A stretch of 64,000 nt of DNA from Mycoplasmopsis californica (GTDB lineage Bacteria > Bacillota_I > Bacilli_A > Mycoplasmatales > Metamycoplasmataceae). The stretch is from NCBI RefSeq assembly GCF_000695835.1, contig NZ_CP007521.1:434001-498000 (forward strand). The letters run 5' to 3'. The position numbers and the translations under genes were made by a program. This document shows positions 9,979 to 21,200 of the stretch, piece after piece. Positions within the stretch are counted from its first letter, which is position 1. Each line of letters opens with the position of its first letter. The notes beneath the pieces were generated by a model that was not told the origin of the DNA, did no database searches, and worked only from the letters and a program-made list of their open reading frames with translations.

Positions 9979-12176
9979 TATTGTCCTTCCTCACGCAACA
10001 GTCTGATTGAAGGGTGATTTTTAGACAGTGTTTTCTCTTGTCCTATATTCGAACCAGCGAAACGAACTACAATTGTATCATTATTGACTTCTAGAACCGT
10101 CCCCTCCCCAAAGTGAGTGTGAGAAATAATATCTCCAGGAATCATTGAACGATTAATTTCTTTTATTTGCTTATGATCTGTTATATCATCATAATTTGTT
10201 GAAATAGCTTCTTTTTGAAGAATATATTTATTAATATCAATACCCGTTTCCTTAATAAAGCGTGATGGTTTTTTCTGAATTTGCGAACCAATTAAAACCC
10301 CGCGAGAATCAGAAATGAATAAACGTTTTTTGGCGCGAGTTATACCAACATAGGCAAGACGGCGTTCTTCTTCAAGATCTTCGTTTTTAGCGCTACTTAG
10401 GGCATGTACATTTGGAAAAATGTACTCTGACATCCCTACTAAAAAGATGTTATCAAATTCCAAACCTTTTGCTGAGTGAACTGTCATTAAAGTGACGTAG
10501 TTAGTAGAGTTATCATAATCATCGCCAGCCGAGGCCAACGAAACAAATTCAAGATATTCTTTAATACCTTTATCTTTATTATTTTCTTCCCAATTTTTGA
10601 TTGATCTAATTAATTCATTCACATTATCTTTGCCTGTACCTTTGAGTGCAACATCAGTGTTTAGGTACTCAAAATAACCAATTTTGTTTAAAAATTTCTC
10701 TAAGACTAAGTGGATTGGATTTGATTGTAACGCTCTGCGATGGTAATTTACATTATTTATTAAGTCAACAATATTTTTTTTAACCTCTTTGCTGACTGGT
10801 AAATCTTTTGCGTAATTTAAAAAAGTTTGCCACAAGCTCATTTTCTTTTCGGCAGCAAATTTTTGCAATTGAGCAAGCGTTAGTTTACCTATTTTGCGTG
10901 AAGGTGTATTTATAATCCGTAATAAAGGTAAATCAAGTCCATCATAAATCAGTCGTAGGTAACTTAAGGAATCTTTAATTTCCTTACGTTGATAGAATTT
11001 TAACCCATTAAAAATACGGTGATTAATGTTTTCCTTAATTAATTCTTCCTCGAATGGCCGAGAATAATAGTTTGAACGATAAAAAATAGCAATGTTTTTT
11101 AGCTGAATTTTTTGTTTTTTAAGTTTATTTATTGTTTGTACTACTCAACGCGCTTCAGCTTCATTACTGAATGCGTGAGTGTATTCAATATCTTCGCCAC
11201 TTGCATTATTAGTAACCAAATCCTTGTGAAAGCGATTTTGATTGTGTTTAATCAAGTTATTAGCAGCATCTAAAATTTTTTGAGTTGAACGGTAGTTTTC
11301 TTTTAAGATGATTGTTTTAGTGTTTGCGAAGTCTTTGTCAAAATTTAAAATTAAGTTAACATCTGCGCCACGTCAAGAATAAATTGTTTGATCTGGATCG
11401 CCAACAATGGTTAGTTGAGTTTTGCTTCCAGATAATTTTTTGACAATTTCATATTGCATGCGTGATGTATCTTGGAACTCATCAACTAAGATATAAGAGA
11501 AGCGATTTGACCAAAATGTGGCAACGCTCTGATTTTGGGTAAATAATTCGTGAGTTTTAATGATTAAATCATCGAAGTCAAGACTTTTTAGCTCGTGCAA
11601 GTGTGAGTTGTATCGGTCAAAAATTTGGCCTAAACGCTCATTTAATTCAATGTTTTCAGTATAAAGGTCGTTCAATTCCGATACTAATTCAGCTGAATTA
11701 TAGTTTTTATTTTTAGCAAGCGAAATAACACGTAAAATTTCAGCTACACCCATGCTTTCGTCCTCTTCGCCCATCTCGAAATCGGGTAAAAGACGCTTAA
11801 TTATAGCTTTTTGGTCAGTGGCATCAATAATTTGAAAATCGGCTGGCAGGTTCAGATGAAATGCTTCCGCGCGCAAAATTCTTGCGCATAGTGAGTGAAA
11901 CGTGGAAACCTGGACACGATCTAGATGTGGTGGGGTGTATTGGTGAATACGTTGTGTCATTTCATTAGTAGCTTTGTTAGTAAAGGTTAGGGCTAAGATA
12001 TCCGAAGGTGGAATGGCTAATTCATTAATTAAGTAGGCAATTTTTCGAGTTAAAACTCTTGTTTTACCCGATCCTGCTCCCGCAATAATTCGCAAAGGGC
12101 CATCAAAATAAAGCAACGCTTCTTTTTGCTCGGTGTTTAGATGTAAAAGTATTTTATCAGTTTTGTTATTCGACAT
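9978..12176 (-). CDS. UvrD/PcrA-like superfamily 1 DNA helicase
   Basis: A 732-residue 3'-5' DNA helicase. Visible SF1A motifs in order: the N-terminal Q-type LNTEQKEAL, Walker A AGAGSGKT (about residue 33), TFTNKAT (Ia), STFHSLC (Ib), the DEAD-like VDEFQD (II), GDPDQTIYSWRGA (III, its Trp written TGA), ENYRS (IV), VTLMTVHSAKGLEFD (V) and EERRLAYVGITRAKKRL (VI). Length fits PcrA/UvrD. Expected roles are repair (with UvrABC) and removal of proteins from DNA. The Shine-Dalgarno CAAAGGAGAACA precedes the ATG, and the gene overlaps the RDD gene by 11 bases. Confidence 0.96.
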
Positions 12177-12843
12177 TGTTCTCCTTTGCGAAAATTATTT
12201 CGATTTTAGGGGTGGGGTAGGGAAGAAGTTTTATTTTGTCATTTTTGTCACTTGTTGAGTAGTGTTTTAAATATACAACTCGATATGCGAAAATTTTTTC
12301 ATAAATACCTCTTTTATCCTTGCGGGCAAGAATAAAACTGTAGTTAACTAAATTCATCACTGCCCAAAATGCACTTAAGGTGCTAATGATTCTGCTTATT
12401 ATATTAACATTTATTGGAACTTGTTTTTTTGCTTCGACATAATTTTGTAAATAGGGAATTTGTCAAGGCATAATTGTGGTTGAAAGTATAAAGACAATCA
12501 GACAAACAAAACCAAAAGAGGTAGTATTTAACTGAAAAATGAATTTTATTGGATGTTTTGGTGCTTGTTGAAGTAATTGAAGCCGCATTATCAAAAGACC
12601 AATTGTGCGAAAATTACAGAAAAAAGGGATAATAACAGTGTAAACAAATAAGTCTACAACAATTAAAAATAGGATCGCATATCAAACAGTGATAGATTGA
12701 TACGAAGATTTTTGTAAGGGTAAGAAGTTGTTAAGAATCTTATACTGTACAACAATAGTGCTTAAAATTAATATAAAATCAATAAAATTCGCCAAAAAAC
12801 GCAACGAAAAAGATGAATTTTTGTGTAATGTTTTTTGAGTCAT
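12166..12843 (-). CDS. RDD family membrane protein
   Basis: A 225-residue integral membrane protein assembled across TGA-Trp codons. It has the RDD hallmarks: an Arg near the N-terminus in SLRFLANFID and an Asp in the first membrane helix (IDFIL), plus RTIGLLIMRLQL after the second. Four hydrophobic helices are apparent and the C-terminal tail is charged. Functions proposed for RDD proteins include ion transport, but none is established for this one. The start ATG at 12843 touches the stop of the glycosyltransferase-like gene and the end overlaps uvrD by 11 bases, so all three are probably translated together. Confidence 0.8.
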
Positions 12844-13856
12844 TATAGACTTTTGTACCAATCTTCTATTTTATCTAGGTTGGGCAGAGAGCGTAAAATT
12901 TCTGCTTCTTTGAGTTGTTTTTTAATATAGATATTAGTTAAGAAGAACTCATGGTTTTCTTCGTGAAATTTTTGCAAGTTTTGATGTAAATCGGCAAGGT
13001 GTTTGTTAGCCCGTTTTTCGTTAAACGAACCTTTAAAAGGTAAAATAAATTTCAAAAGTTTAGACGCAAGAATTTCACGGGTATTTAAACAACCCATTAA
13101 AATTATTTGCATAAAATACAACATTGCGTAAGTTACTTCGTAATTTAATTTAATATGATGTGTTTGCAAGTAATTCAAAATTATATTGAATTGGGAGCGG
13201 AAATTCGCTGGATTTAACGAAGCGGATGGGAAAATGTCAACATTGACTAATTTTTTATTTCAATATTGATATGTTTGGGCATTAGCTAAAATCAAATACA
13301 ACAATTCTAATGCAAATTGAGAATCGTTAATTTCCTTAGTGCGATATTTAGAAAATTGTTCAAGCAAATTGCGTTTAATTATTTTGTTAAAAATAAAAGG
13401 GAAAGCGTAAGCAATCGCTTCTTTTTCCTCGGCGATTGTGTAAAGATGTTCCTCTTTTAAACGAGGTTTTGGTTTTCATTTTAATGCACCAGTAATATTT
13501 GGCGCAAATTCTAAAATTTCAGCGGGAGTAGCACTTAATTTATTGACTACGGTACTGACAAAATTATTTTTTATTTCCGACTGAGGTAACAAAACATAAA
13601 CATATTGATTGCGTAATAAATGAATCGAACAACCAATATCATTTTGAATGCTACGACGTTTGCTATTAACAATGAAGCGTAGGCGCGATCCAAAAAATTC
13701 TAATGCGCTTTCAAGTAATAAAAATGCTTTTTTGTTTGGTTTAGTCAATACAAAAACAACTTCAAAATCTTGATTATTTTGCTCTTTAAGATGTTCGATA
13801 ACGTGTTCAAGTTGGTTAAACTCACTTACACAAGGAACAATAATAGATAACTTCAT
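12843..13856 (-). CDS. GT2-like glycosyltransferase family protein, possibly degenerate
   Basis: A 337-residue protein. The first 40 residues (KLSIIVPCVSEFNQLEHVIEHL and VVFVLTKPN) match the nucleotide-sugar-binding start of family 2 (GT-A) glycosyltransferases. After that the match fades: I see no clear D-x-D metal site, and the C-terminal 200 residues are helical and unfamiliar. It may therefore be a non-catalytic or highly diverged member. The ATG follows the asnS stop by 8 bases and the Shine-Dalgarno AGAGG overlaps the asnS stop codon. No signal peptide is seen, so it is likely cytoplasmic. Confidence 0.65.
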
Positions 13857-13864
13857 TTATACCT

Positions 13865-15226
13865 CTACATTTTTATACTGCCAGATGTTCTTGGATATGG
13901 AATAACATCTCGAATATTATCAACGCCTGTTACATACATAACCAAGCGTTCAAAACCAACGCCAAATCCACTTGAACCAGAATCGCCAAAGCGTCTTAAA
14001 TCAAGATATCACTGCAACTCGTCTTGTGAAATTCCTATCTCTAACGCTCTTGTCAGTAATTTGTCATAGTTTACTTCACGTTGACTACCTCCAATTAACT
14101 CACCAATACCTGGAACCAATAAGTCAAATGAAGCAACAGTTTCATTGTCGTTGTTTTGGTGCATATAAAATGCTTTAAACGATTTTGGAAAATTAATTAC
14201 TGCAACAGGTCCTTTTGCAATTTCGGAAGCAAGATATTTCTCGTGTTCGGTTGCTAAATCTAAACCAAAGTGAATATTTTGCTCTTCGAAGCGATCTTTA
14301 ACTTTCGCCAGCTCTTTAATTGCATCTCTATAATCTAAAACACTTAATTTAGTTGTAATAAATTTATTCAAAGTTTCCAGTAAATCGGGATTTACATTTT
14401 TTGTTAAGAATTCAAATTCTTTTGGATGTTTAATTATCGTGTTTTTAATAACGGTTTTTAAGAAATCATCCGCAAGATCGATAATATCATTTAAATCATA
14501 AAATGCAACCTCAGGTTCAATCATTCAAAATTCTGCTGCGTGTTTTTTTGTGTTTGAGTGCTCGGCTCGAAATGTCGGAGCGAATGTGTAAACTTTTTTA
14601 AAGCCAATCGCATAGCTTTCTGCGTGTAATTGACCCGTAACTCCTAATGTCGCTTTTTTATTAAGTCCAAAAAATGGTTCTTTTAAATTTGAATCTTTGA
14701 TTTCAAATGTTTCTCCCGCCCCTTCTCCATCATTAGATGTAATTATAGGTGCGTTGAAATATAAAAATCCATTATTTTCAAAATATTTATGAACCTCTAA
14801 AGCTAATGAAGAACGAATTAGCATTACGGTTCTAATCAAGCTTGTTCTATGTCTAAGATGTGGAATTTCACGTAAAGTTTCAACATTTATCGCTTGTTTT
14901 TGAATTGGATAATCTAATTCTGTATCACGTAATAAGGTAAATTCTGATGCAATTAATTCAAGAGGTTGTTGAGCATGGGGTGTTAGTACAATTCTACCTT
15001 TCACTTTAATTGCTGCGCCTATGTGTATTTGATCTAGTAAATTAAAGTCAAAGTTTTCACCTTTGAATGTCACTTGTAAATTTTCTACTGTTGAGCCATC
15101 ATTAATTGCTAGGAAGCGAATTTTCTTGTTCCCTCTGTTTGAAGCTACCCACGCACTAAACGTAAGTTCGTGGTTTTGGTAAATTTCAGAATTTAAAAAT
15201 AACTCTTTAATAGATTTTTCTTGCAT
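13865..15226 (-). CDS. asnS: Asparaginyl-tRNA synthetase
   Basis: A 453-residue class IIb aminoacyl-tRNA synthetase that charges tRNA-Asn. The N-terminal part is the OB-fold anticodon-binding domain ([21 protein letters not shown]-type start). Motif 2 is seen at [21 protein letters not shown], with Trp as TGA, and motif 3 at [15 protein letters not shown]. The sequence between them ([17 protein letters not shown]) distinguishes AsnRS from AspRS. Normal length. It is the first gene of the operon running to degV; a -10 box lies at 15265-15270 and the Shine-Dalgarno is TTTGGAG. Confidence 0.97.
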
Positions 15227-15264
15227 TATTACTCCAAATTTAGATTAATTTTATAATTAGATTA

Positions 15265-15270
15265 ATTATA
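15265..15270 (-). promoter_or_regulatory. Probable -10 box of the asnS operon
   Basis: TATAAT on the minus strand about 40 bases before the asnS ATG. It sits in a stretch of near-pure A/T, so position is uncertain by one or two helical turns. Confidence 0.45.
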
Positions 15271-15520
15271 CTAAATACTAAGTATTTAATTAGATGAATA
15301 ATTATAAATTTGTTACCTATTCAAGATATTGGATAGTTTAGTCTAGAAATGATAATATTTGTTTAAATTATTAATTTCAATAAGAATGGTTTTTGTTTTT
15401 TAAGAGCATTTAGTTAAATGCCGGGGCTGATAAAAAATTTTAAAAAAGCTGTTTTTACTGATGCAGAATACTGAAAAATAACTTTTTTTATTTTTTATTA
15501 AAATAACGATATCAAATTAA

Positions 15521-15538
15521 AACACGCCTAAGCGTGTT
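15521..15538 (-). terminator. Terminator hairpin after mgtE
   Basis: A 7-bp stem AACACGC / GCGTGTT with a four-base loop lies a few bases beyond the mgtE stop, followed on the minus strand by TTTTAATTTG. The T run is short, so efficiency may be modest. Confidence 0.65.
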
Positions 15539-15542
15539 ATTT

Positions 15543-16988
15543 TTATATATAAGCAACTATTTGGGTTGCGATGATAAAAATTGCGAAAATTATTAAAATA
15601 GTTATCAATTCAGCAATCGATTGAAGAAAGACAAGCGAAGAATTGGAAGGATCTTTTTTTCGTTTGAAATACATTATAGGTACAAGTGCCGATAAAAATT
15701 GAAGAAGCGTCATCGCTACAATTAGGCTTAATGAAATTGAAATAATTATAGTTCAACTTTTAATGACATTTTGTGTTAAATCGCCTGTTGATAATAGGAA
15801 TAATGACAATTTAACAACATTTATAAGAGCTAAAATTAAACCTATCATAAACCCAACAAAAGTTTCTTTTGTTAAAACTTTCTTAATATGTTTGTGCTCG
15901 ATTAAATCCATTGTTAAAGCACGTTTCACAGTTATATTAGTTTGAGCAACAGCATTACGTATTCCTGTAGTGATGGTTGGAATAAATATTACAAAAGCTA
16001 TTAATAAGGATACCGAATTAGAAATTTTTAAAAATTCAGTTCCACTTTGTTTGAACAAGAAAAAACTTGCTATTTCAATAATTGAAGAAAATAATAGAAT
16101 TAAAACGGCTCATAAAATTCGACTTTTTAATAGTGTGTATCATGGAGTTTTTAAATAATCATCGGGATCACTTGATTTAGCACTAATACCAGCCATTTTG
16201 TATAAATCCTCAGTAGCCGCTTCATTAATAACATCAATTACGTCATCACTTGTTATCATCCCAATAAGCCTATTATCATTGTTAGTTACAGGCAACACTG
16301 ACATATCGTGTTCGCTAAATATTTTTGCCGCCTGTTCTTGTTTTTCATTTGCACTAATTGAAGTTACCGGAGAATAAATATCATCAATTTTTGCATCAGG
16401 TTTAGCAAAAACAATCTCTTCTAGCGTTAATACCCCCAAAAGCTGTTGACTCGGACTAACAACGTAGTAATAATGTACTAGTTCGGCTTTGTTTTTTGAG
16501 TAATCACGGCGAATTTTGAATAAAGCTTGTTCGCAAGTATATGTATTTTGAATATAAGAAATATCCACGCTCATTATACTTCCGACTTCATCTTCACCAT
16601 AAGATAAAATTCTATTTATCTCGTTTCTTTTATCTTGTGGTGTATAAGCAATAATTTTGCTTGTTACATTGGCCGGTAATTCTTCTAAAACGTCTGCTAA
16701 CTCGTCACTTTGAAGCTCCTGAAGCAATTTCATTCCTCATTCTTCAGTAAAACTCAACGCTAATTGAGTTTGTTGTTCTGTTTCTAAATACGAAAAAACC
16801 TCAGCCGCATCGTCTGTTTTAAGCATTCTTAAAAACGTTAGTTGTTCATCATTAGACAGCTCCCCTAAAGCAGAAGCGATGTCAGCATAAGGATGCTCAT
16901 CAATTAAAGCTCGTGTAGCTTTAATGTCTTTAGAAATAACTGTTTTTTTAATCAGGTTTTTAACCTGATTATCTTGACTTTCGTTCAT
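15543..16988 (-). CDS. mgtE: MgtE-like magnesium transporter
   Basis: A 481-residue protein with the MgtE domain order. The N domain of helical repeats (DIASALGELSNDEQL, DDAAEVFSYLETE, ELADVLEELP) covers about residues 30-130. Two CBS domains follow, about 135-260 (GSIMSVDISYI, LLGVLTLEEIV, MSVLPVTNNDNRLIGMITSDDVIDVI), and then about five membrane helices. In MgtE the N and CBS domains sense cytoplasmic Mg and gate the channel. The pore helix here reads PTITTGIRNAVAQT, which differs from the common P-x-x-x-G-x-x-x-N-x-x-x-Q form but keeps Gly, Asn and Gln spacing. It starts 2 bases after the cyclase gene stop. Confidence 0.88.
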
Positions 16989-16989
16989 T

Positions 16990-17595
16990 TTAATCCTTTA
17001 AATATTTAATTAATTGTTCTTGGAATTGTTCGATTCTTATTTTGAAAAATGTTCCATTTTTGACAAATTTAACATCTCCTGTCTCTTCACTGACAATTAT
17101 TGTTAAAGCGTCACAAACTTCGCTAATCCCCATCGCTGCTCGGTGTCGCGCTCCATACTGATTGTCAATAGATTTTTTAGAGATTTTATAAAAAGTAGCA
17201 GCATAATAAATTTTATTATCTCTAATTATTACTGCTCCATCATGCAAAGGAGATTCTTTATTAAAAATTGAAACTAATAGAGATGAAGAAATATCGGCAT
17301 TTAAAATAATTCCATCGGTACGCAAACTATCAATATTATCACTGTTTTCAATGGTAATCAATGCCCCGATTTTGTTTGCTGAAAAATGTTCTACCGCTTC
17401 ACGCAATTGATTTATCAACCGAATTTGAGTGCTATTGCCCAACTTATCAAACCTGCGTTTAGTAAATTTAGCTTTTGCTACAGCCATAATTTTGGGTAAA
17501 ACTAATAATAATAAATTGACAACAACAAAAACTAAAACTATGTATAAAACAATAGTGTTAATTTTAAGGTTATTACTTAAATTTTTATCACTCAT
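16990..17595 (-). CDS. cdaM: Diadenylate cyclase, CdaM type
   Basis: A 201-residue enzyme that joins two ATP into cyclic di-AMP. One transmembrane helix (about residues 13-35) is followed by the DAC domain with both catalytic motifs: DGA in SPLHDGAVII (about 119-121) and RHR in YGARHRAAMG (about 140-142). A single membrane helix rather than the three of CdaA is typical of mycoplasmal CdaM. I chose the ATG at 17595 because GGAGAC sits just upstream; an ATG 18 bases earlier has no ribosome site. It lies between a small membrane protein and mgtE, linking c-di-AMP with cation homeostasis. Confidence 0.93.
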   Translation of the reverse strand: MSDKNLSNNLKINTIVLYIVLVFVVVNLLLLVLPKIMAVAKAKFTKRRFDKLGNSTQIRLINQLREAVEHFSANKIGALITIENSDNIDSLRTDGIILNADISSSLLVSIFNKESPLHDGAVIIRDNKIYYAATFYKISKKSIDNQYGARHRAAMGISEVCDALTIIVSEETGDVKFVKNGTFFKIRIEQFQEQLIKYLKD

Positions 17596-17605
17596 TTTGT
17601 CTCCA

Positions 17606-17905
17606 TTAACCAAAAACCCGACTAAATAGTATCGCTAGCAATGTAGCTGTAATGATTAATAGTGCTGAAAAAATTATTGATAATACTTTAATCACTAAAC
17701 TTCGCTTGTATTCTTTTTCTGAAATTAATTTTTGTTTCAATAGACAGTCAATATTTTGGCAATCTTTTTCTGCCATTTTATCATTTTTAATTAATGCGGG
17801 GTTTTGTAAAATTTCTTGGTTTTCTGCGTGGAGTTGAATAAGTAATTCTCTCCTTTTTTGAATTCTATCTGCCGCTATAAGAGGGTCTCTTTCAATTGTT
17901 GCCAT
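17606..17905 (-). CDS. Small membrane protein upstream of cdaM, unknown function
   Basis: A 99-residue protein, not recognised. The first 70 residues are charged and helical (ADRIQKRRELLIQLHAENQEIL). They contain two Cys in DCQNIDCLLKQ, and a single C-terminal transmembrane helix follows (about residues 70-96), so it looks like a tail-anchored protein facing the cytoplasm. It has a strong Shine-Dalgarno (AAAGGAGATG) and begins the operon with cdaM and mgtE. Its position suggests a partner or regulator of the cyclase, but nothing in the sequence proves it. Confidence 0.72.
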   Translation of the reverse strand: MATIERDPLIAADRIQKRRELLIQLHAENQEILQNPALIKNDKMAEKDCQNIDCLLKQKLISEKEYKRSLVIKVLSIIFSALLIITATLLAILFSRVFG

Positions 17906-17940
17906 TTCAACATCTCCTTTATATTTACATTTAGAATTAT

Positions 17941-17946
17941 ATTATA
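17941..17946 (-). promoter_or_regulatory. Probable -10 box of the cdaM-mgtE operon
   Basis: TATAAT on the minus strand about 36 bases before the first ATG of the operon. No -35 is evident. Confidence 0.45.
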
Positions 17947-18137
17947 AAATATGTATTTTGGTGATGACTTTTTATATTTACTGTTTTTTTGCAAAATTGA
18001 ATAAAAAATGATTTTTTACTCACTTAATATACTGAAATATTATTTTTTTTAATAATTTTCACTTAAATAGCTCCATTTAAAAAAATAGTTCAACTAATGG
18101 ATTTTCAGGATCAATATAGGTTACATAAAACAAGAAA

Positions 18138-18155
18138 ATATTGCAATTGCAATAT
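18138..18155. repeat. Perfect 18-bp palindrome upstream of the SGNH hydrolase gene
   Basis: ATATTGCAA followed by its exact reverse complement TTGCAATAT. It ends 23 bases upstream of the TATAAT at 18179, that is at and above the expected -35 position, where a dimeric regulator could bind. No copy was noticed at other promoters in the window. Confidence 0.6.
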
Positions 18156-18178
18156 ATATTAAATTTTTAATTATTTAA

Positions 18179-18184
18179 TATAAT
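18179..18184 (+). promoter_or_regulatory. Probable -10 box of the SGNH hydrolase gene
   Basis: TATAAT 39 bases before the ATG at 18224. Confidence 0.5.
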
Positions 18185-18223
18185 TTTATATATTGAAATT
18201 TATAAATTAAATTGGAAGTATTC

Positions 18224-21200
18224 ATGAGCAAAAGAGTATTGAAAACTGCATCGACTATAATTGGAATTTTGAGTGCCACAATCGCCTTAGCTGTTGGTAT
18301 AAGTTTTATTCCAAAAAAAGAAAAACAACTTGTCCATTCAGCTGAAGTTAACCCACAAAAAAACCTTAATGATAATGTAAAAATTCCGACTTTAGAGAAA
18401 AAAAGCAAAGATTGTAAACGTGAATCTTTAACCAAATTCGACCATAAAGACCCAGTTAAACTTGAAAACAGACTCTATTCACCAAATGTAATAAAAGCTA
18501 GCGAACAAGTAAAATATGTAGCATTAGGAGATTCGATTACAGCCGGTTTTGTCGCTTTTTCTGACAAGGATTACCCTGGTAATTTTGAGAAAAATAGTGT
18601 TAAAGGCCTAAGTTATCCCGCTTATATAGCATCTTTTTTTAATGATTTAGGTCGTCTTGAATCATTTGAGAATTTTGGTGTTAGTGGCACAACGTTCATA
18701 CATTGAAATTTATTGCTAAAATCACAAGGAAAATCAAATAAACTTACAGATTCGGAACTAAAAATCGTTGAATCCAAGTTTGGTATAAATTGAACTAAAA
18801 AATACAATAGACTTATTCAGCAATTAACCAATTCTAACCTAATTACTGTGTCATTAGGGGCTAATGACTTTATGCACACAATTTCGGCAAAGATTGGCGA
18901 ATTCCCGTTTTCAAAAATTATTGAATACATAAATACTAAAAACCCTGACTATACTGAAATTTCAAAAATTGTTAGCGATTTATTTAATGATTTATTCACA
19001 AATATAGAAAAAAATCAAACTGAATTTATTGGCACAATCAAAAAAATTGCGCCAAAAGCAAATATTAATTTCATAGCTTTTCCAACACCATTAAGCACCA
19101 TAATAGACTTGATTGATAGACATATAAACAATTACAGTGAAAACATCTCATTTAGTCTGAGCACTGTTTTAATTGATTTGATTAACAATAAAATTAAATA
19201 CACTGCTAATTCCAATGGCGTATATTTTATAAACCCTTTTGATGCGAAATATTGAGTTCAAAATCATCGTATTTTATCTAACACTCTCTTTGATATCCAT
19301 CCTGGGGCTAAGGGATATAAACGAATGGCTCAGGACATTTTCATCAAATTAGTTAACCCATCTCGTGACCAAACAGAATATATCAAAAACGGGATTGAGT
19401 GAAACAATGACTATTTTTTAACCGATTCTGATTCATTTTTAACTCAAATTAAGTTGAAGGATGCTCCCTTTGCAACTATTTTGAAACTTTTTGGTCCAAA
19501 TGTTAAGGATTATGTTTTGGCAGATGATCAACGTTATCTTCAATATTCAAAAACATTCAACAAACAAAATTACTTCCGCAGGGTTCTAGACAATGTCGGA
19601 TTAGAAAAAATTATTTTTGAGCGTGTATTGCCAACTTTTTTTGAGAGTGATTTTTACTCTAAAATTGACCCAAAACACTCATTAAAAAACTTTTTATACA
19701 AAAATAATAAAGAACATCTTAAAAGTTTAAAATCTTGAATGAGCGAACAAAAAATTGTTGCTACATTACTGCAAAACGTAGAGCAACAGTTTTGGCAAAA
19801 AGATTGAGATAATGATGGCTTACCCGGTGCTAAAATAACAAAATTAAATTATCTCCTGAGTGCATTTAAAACTGAAATAAGCAATGAGCAAAAAATTATT
19901 AGTTATATTTTCAGCCTTACACAAACAAGCCCATTTAAAAACGACTTAAATGAGTTTAAGACTATTATTAAAAACATTTTAACTAATTTTGTTAATTTCG
20001 ACCTTGCTAAAGAGAAAATCAGTTCAATTATTGATTTAATCTATAAACCAGAGTGAGCTAGTTTTATTTCCAAATCAGATTCTAAGAAATTATTACTTGC
20101 CATTTTAAATGCTAATTCAGTTAAACAAGCAATAGTAGACATAGTTGTAAATGTAATTGAAGATAGCCAGAATTTTGCCAAAAATAAAACATTTAGAGAG
20201 CTTTGATTCACTTTTATCAATAACCCAAAAAATAAAAGTGTTTTTAAAAACCTTTTATCCTCAGTGTTACAAGACCTTGTACAAAATACTAAATTTCTCG
20301 AAGTTGTTCAGAATGTATCGAGAAGAATTATAGAGACATATCCTGATTATTTTGAAGGTGTTAATCACCTTGGTCTTTCAGAGCTGATTATTGATTTAAT
20401 TAGATCATGGAATAATGTTGACCAATTATTTGGTATTAGCGAGGTTATCGCTGAGTCCTTGCTAAGCCAACTAAAAGCAAAATTACCAAATGAGATTGAC
20501 TTTCGTGCTTTTAGCAGTCAATTAAATAAAAATTTATCTAAAAAATTAAAAGCCACAAAACCACTGGATGCAAGCTTAATACTGATTAAATCTATTATAA
20601 ATACTGACCTTCCAAAGCACAGTCAAACAGTGCGAATAATAATTAAAAACCTAATAAATTCAGTAAAAAAAGATAAAATCACTATTCAGAAAATTACCGA
20701 ACTAATATATTCAAAATTACCAAAAAACCTTTCAAATTCAGTTAATTTAGAACAATTTAACTCAGCAATCCAATCCATAGTTATCTTACCTGAATTCGAA
20801 GATTTAATTACCTCATTTTTAAATGATATTAGTACAATTGATAAAGATAAAATTGCAAAAATTAACTCCGTTTCTGAAATAATTTTTGAAATCGTAAAAA
20901 ATAACTCAAAAACAATTCCAGCAGTTTTAAAATTAATTTCCAAATCTATAGATATCGAAGAAATTCACTCTGTAATAACTAATTTAATTACAAAAAATTT
21001 AAAAGATCAAACATATACTCAGTATGTTCCGCAGTTTTTGGCTTTTGCAAAAGATTTATTAAACCAGAATGTAGTACATGACCTAGCTCAAAATTTTGTT
21101 AAAAATTCGTTAGCAGAACTCGCATCAGGAACCGATACCAAAAGTATTGAAAAAATATTGAATAATTGATTAAAAAATAGCGAACAGCAAAAATTTATTA

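Larger units (their letters stand above)
15227..15542. other. Intergenic region between mgtE and asnS
   Basis: About 315 bases without a gene. It holds the asnS promoter at the left end, a small hairpin GCATTT-AGTT-AAATGC (15406-15421) of unknown role, and the mgtE terminator at the right end. No tRNA or coding potential was seen. Confidence 0.6.
17906..18223. other. Divergent intergenic region with an 18-bp palindrome
   Basis: About 320 bases between divergent operons. It contains the cdaM-operon promoter on the left, a perfect palindrome (18138-18155) and the -10 box of the hydrolase gene on the right. No coding sequence was seen. Confidence 0.6.
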
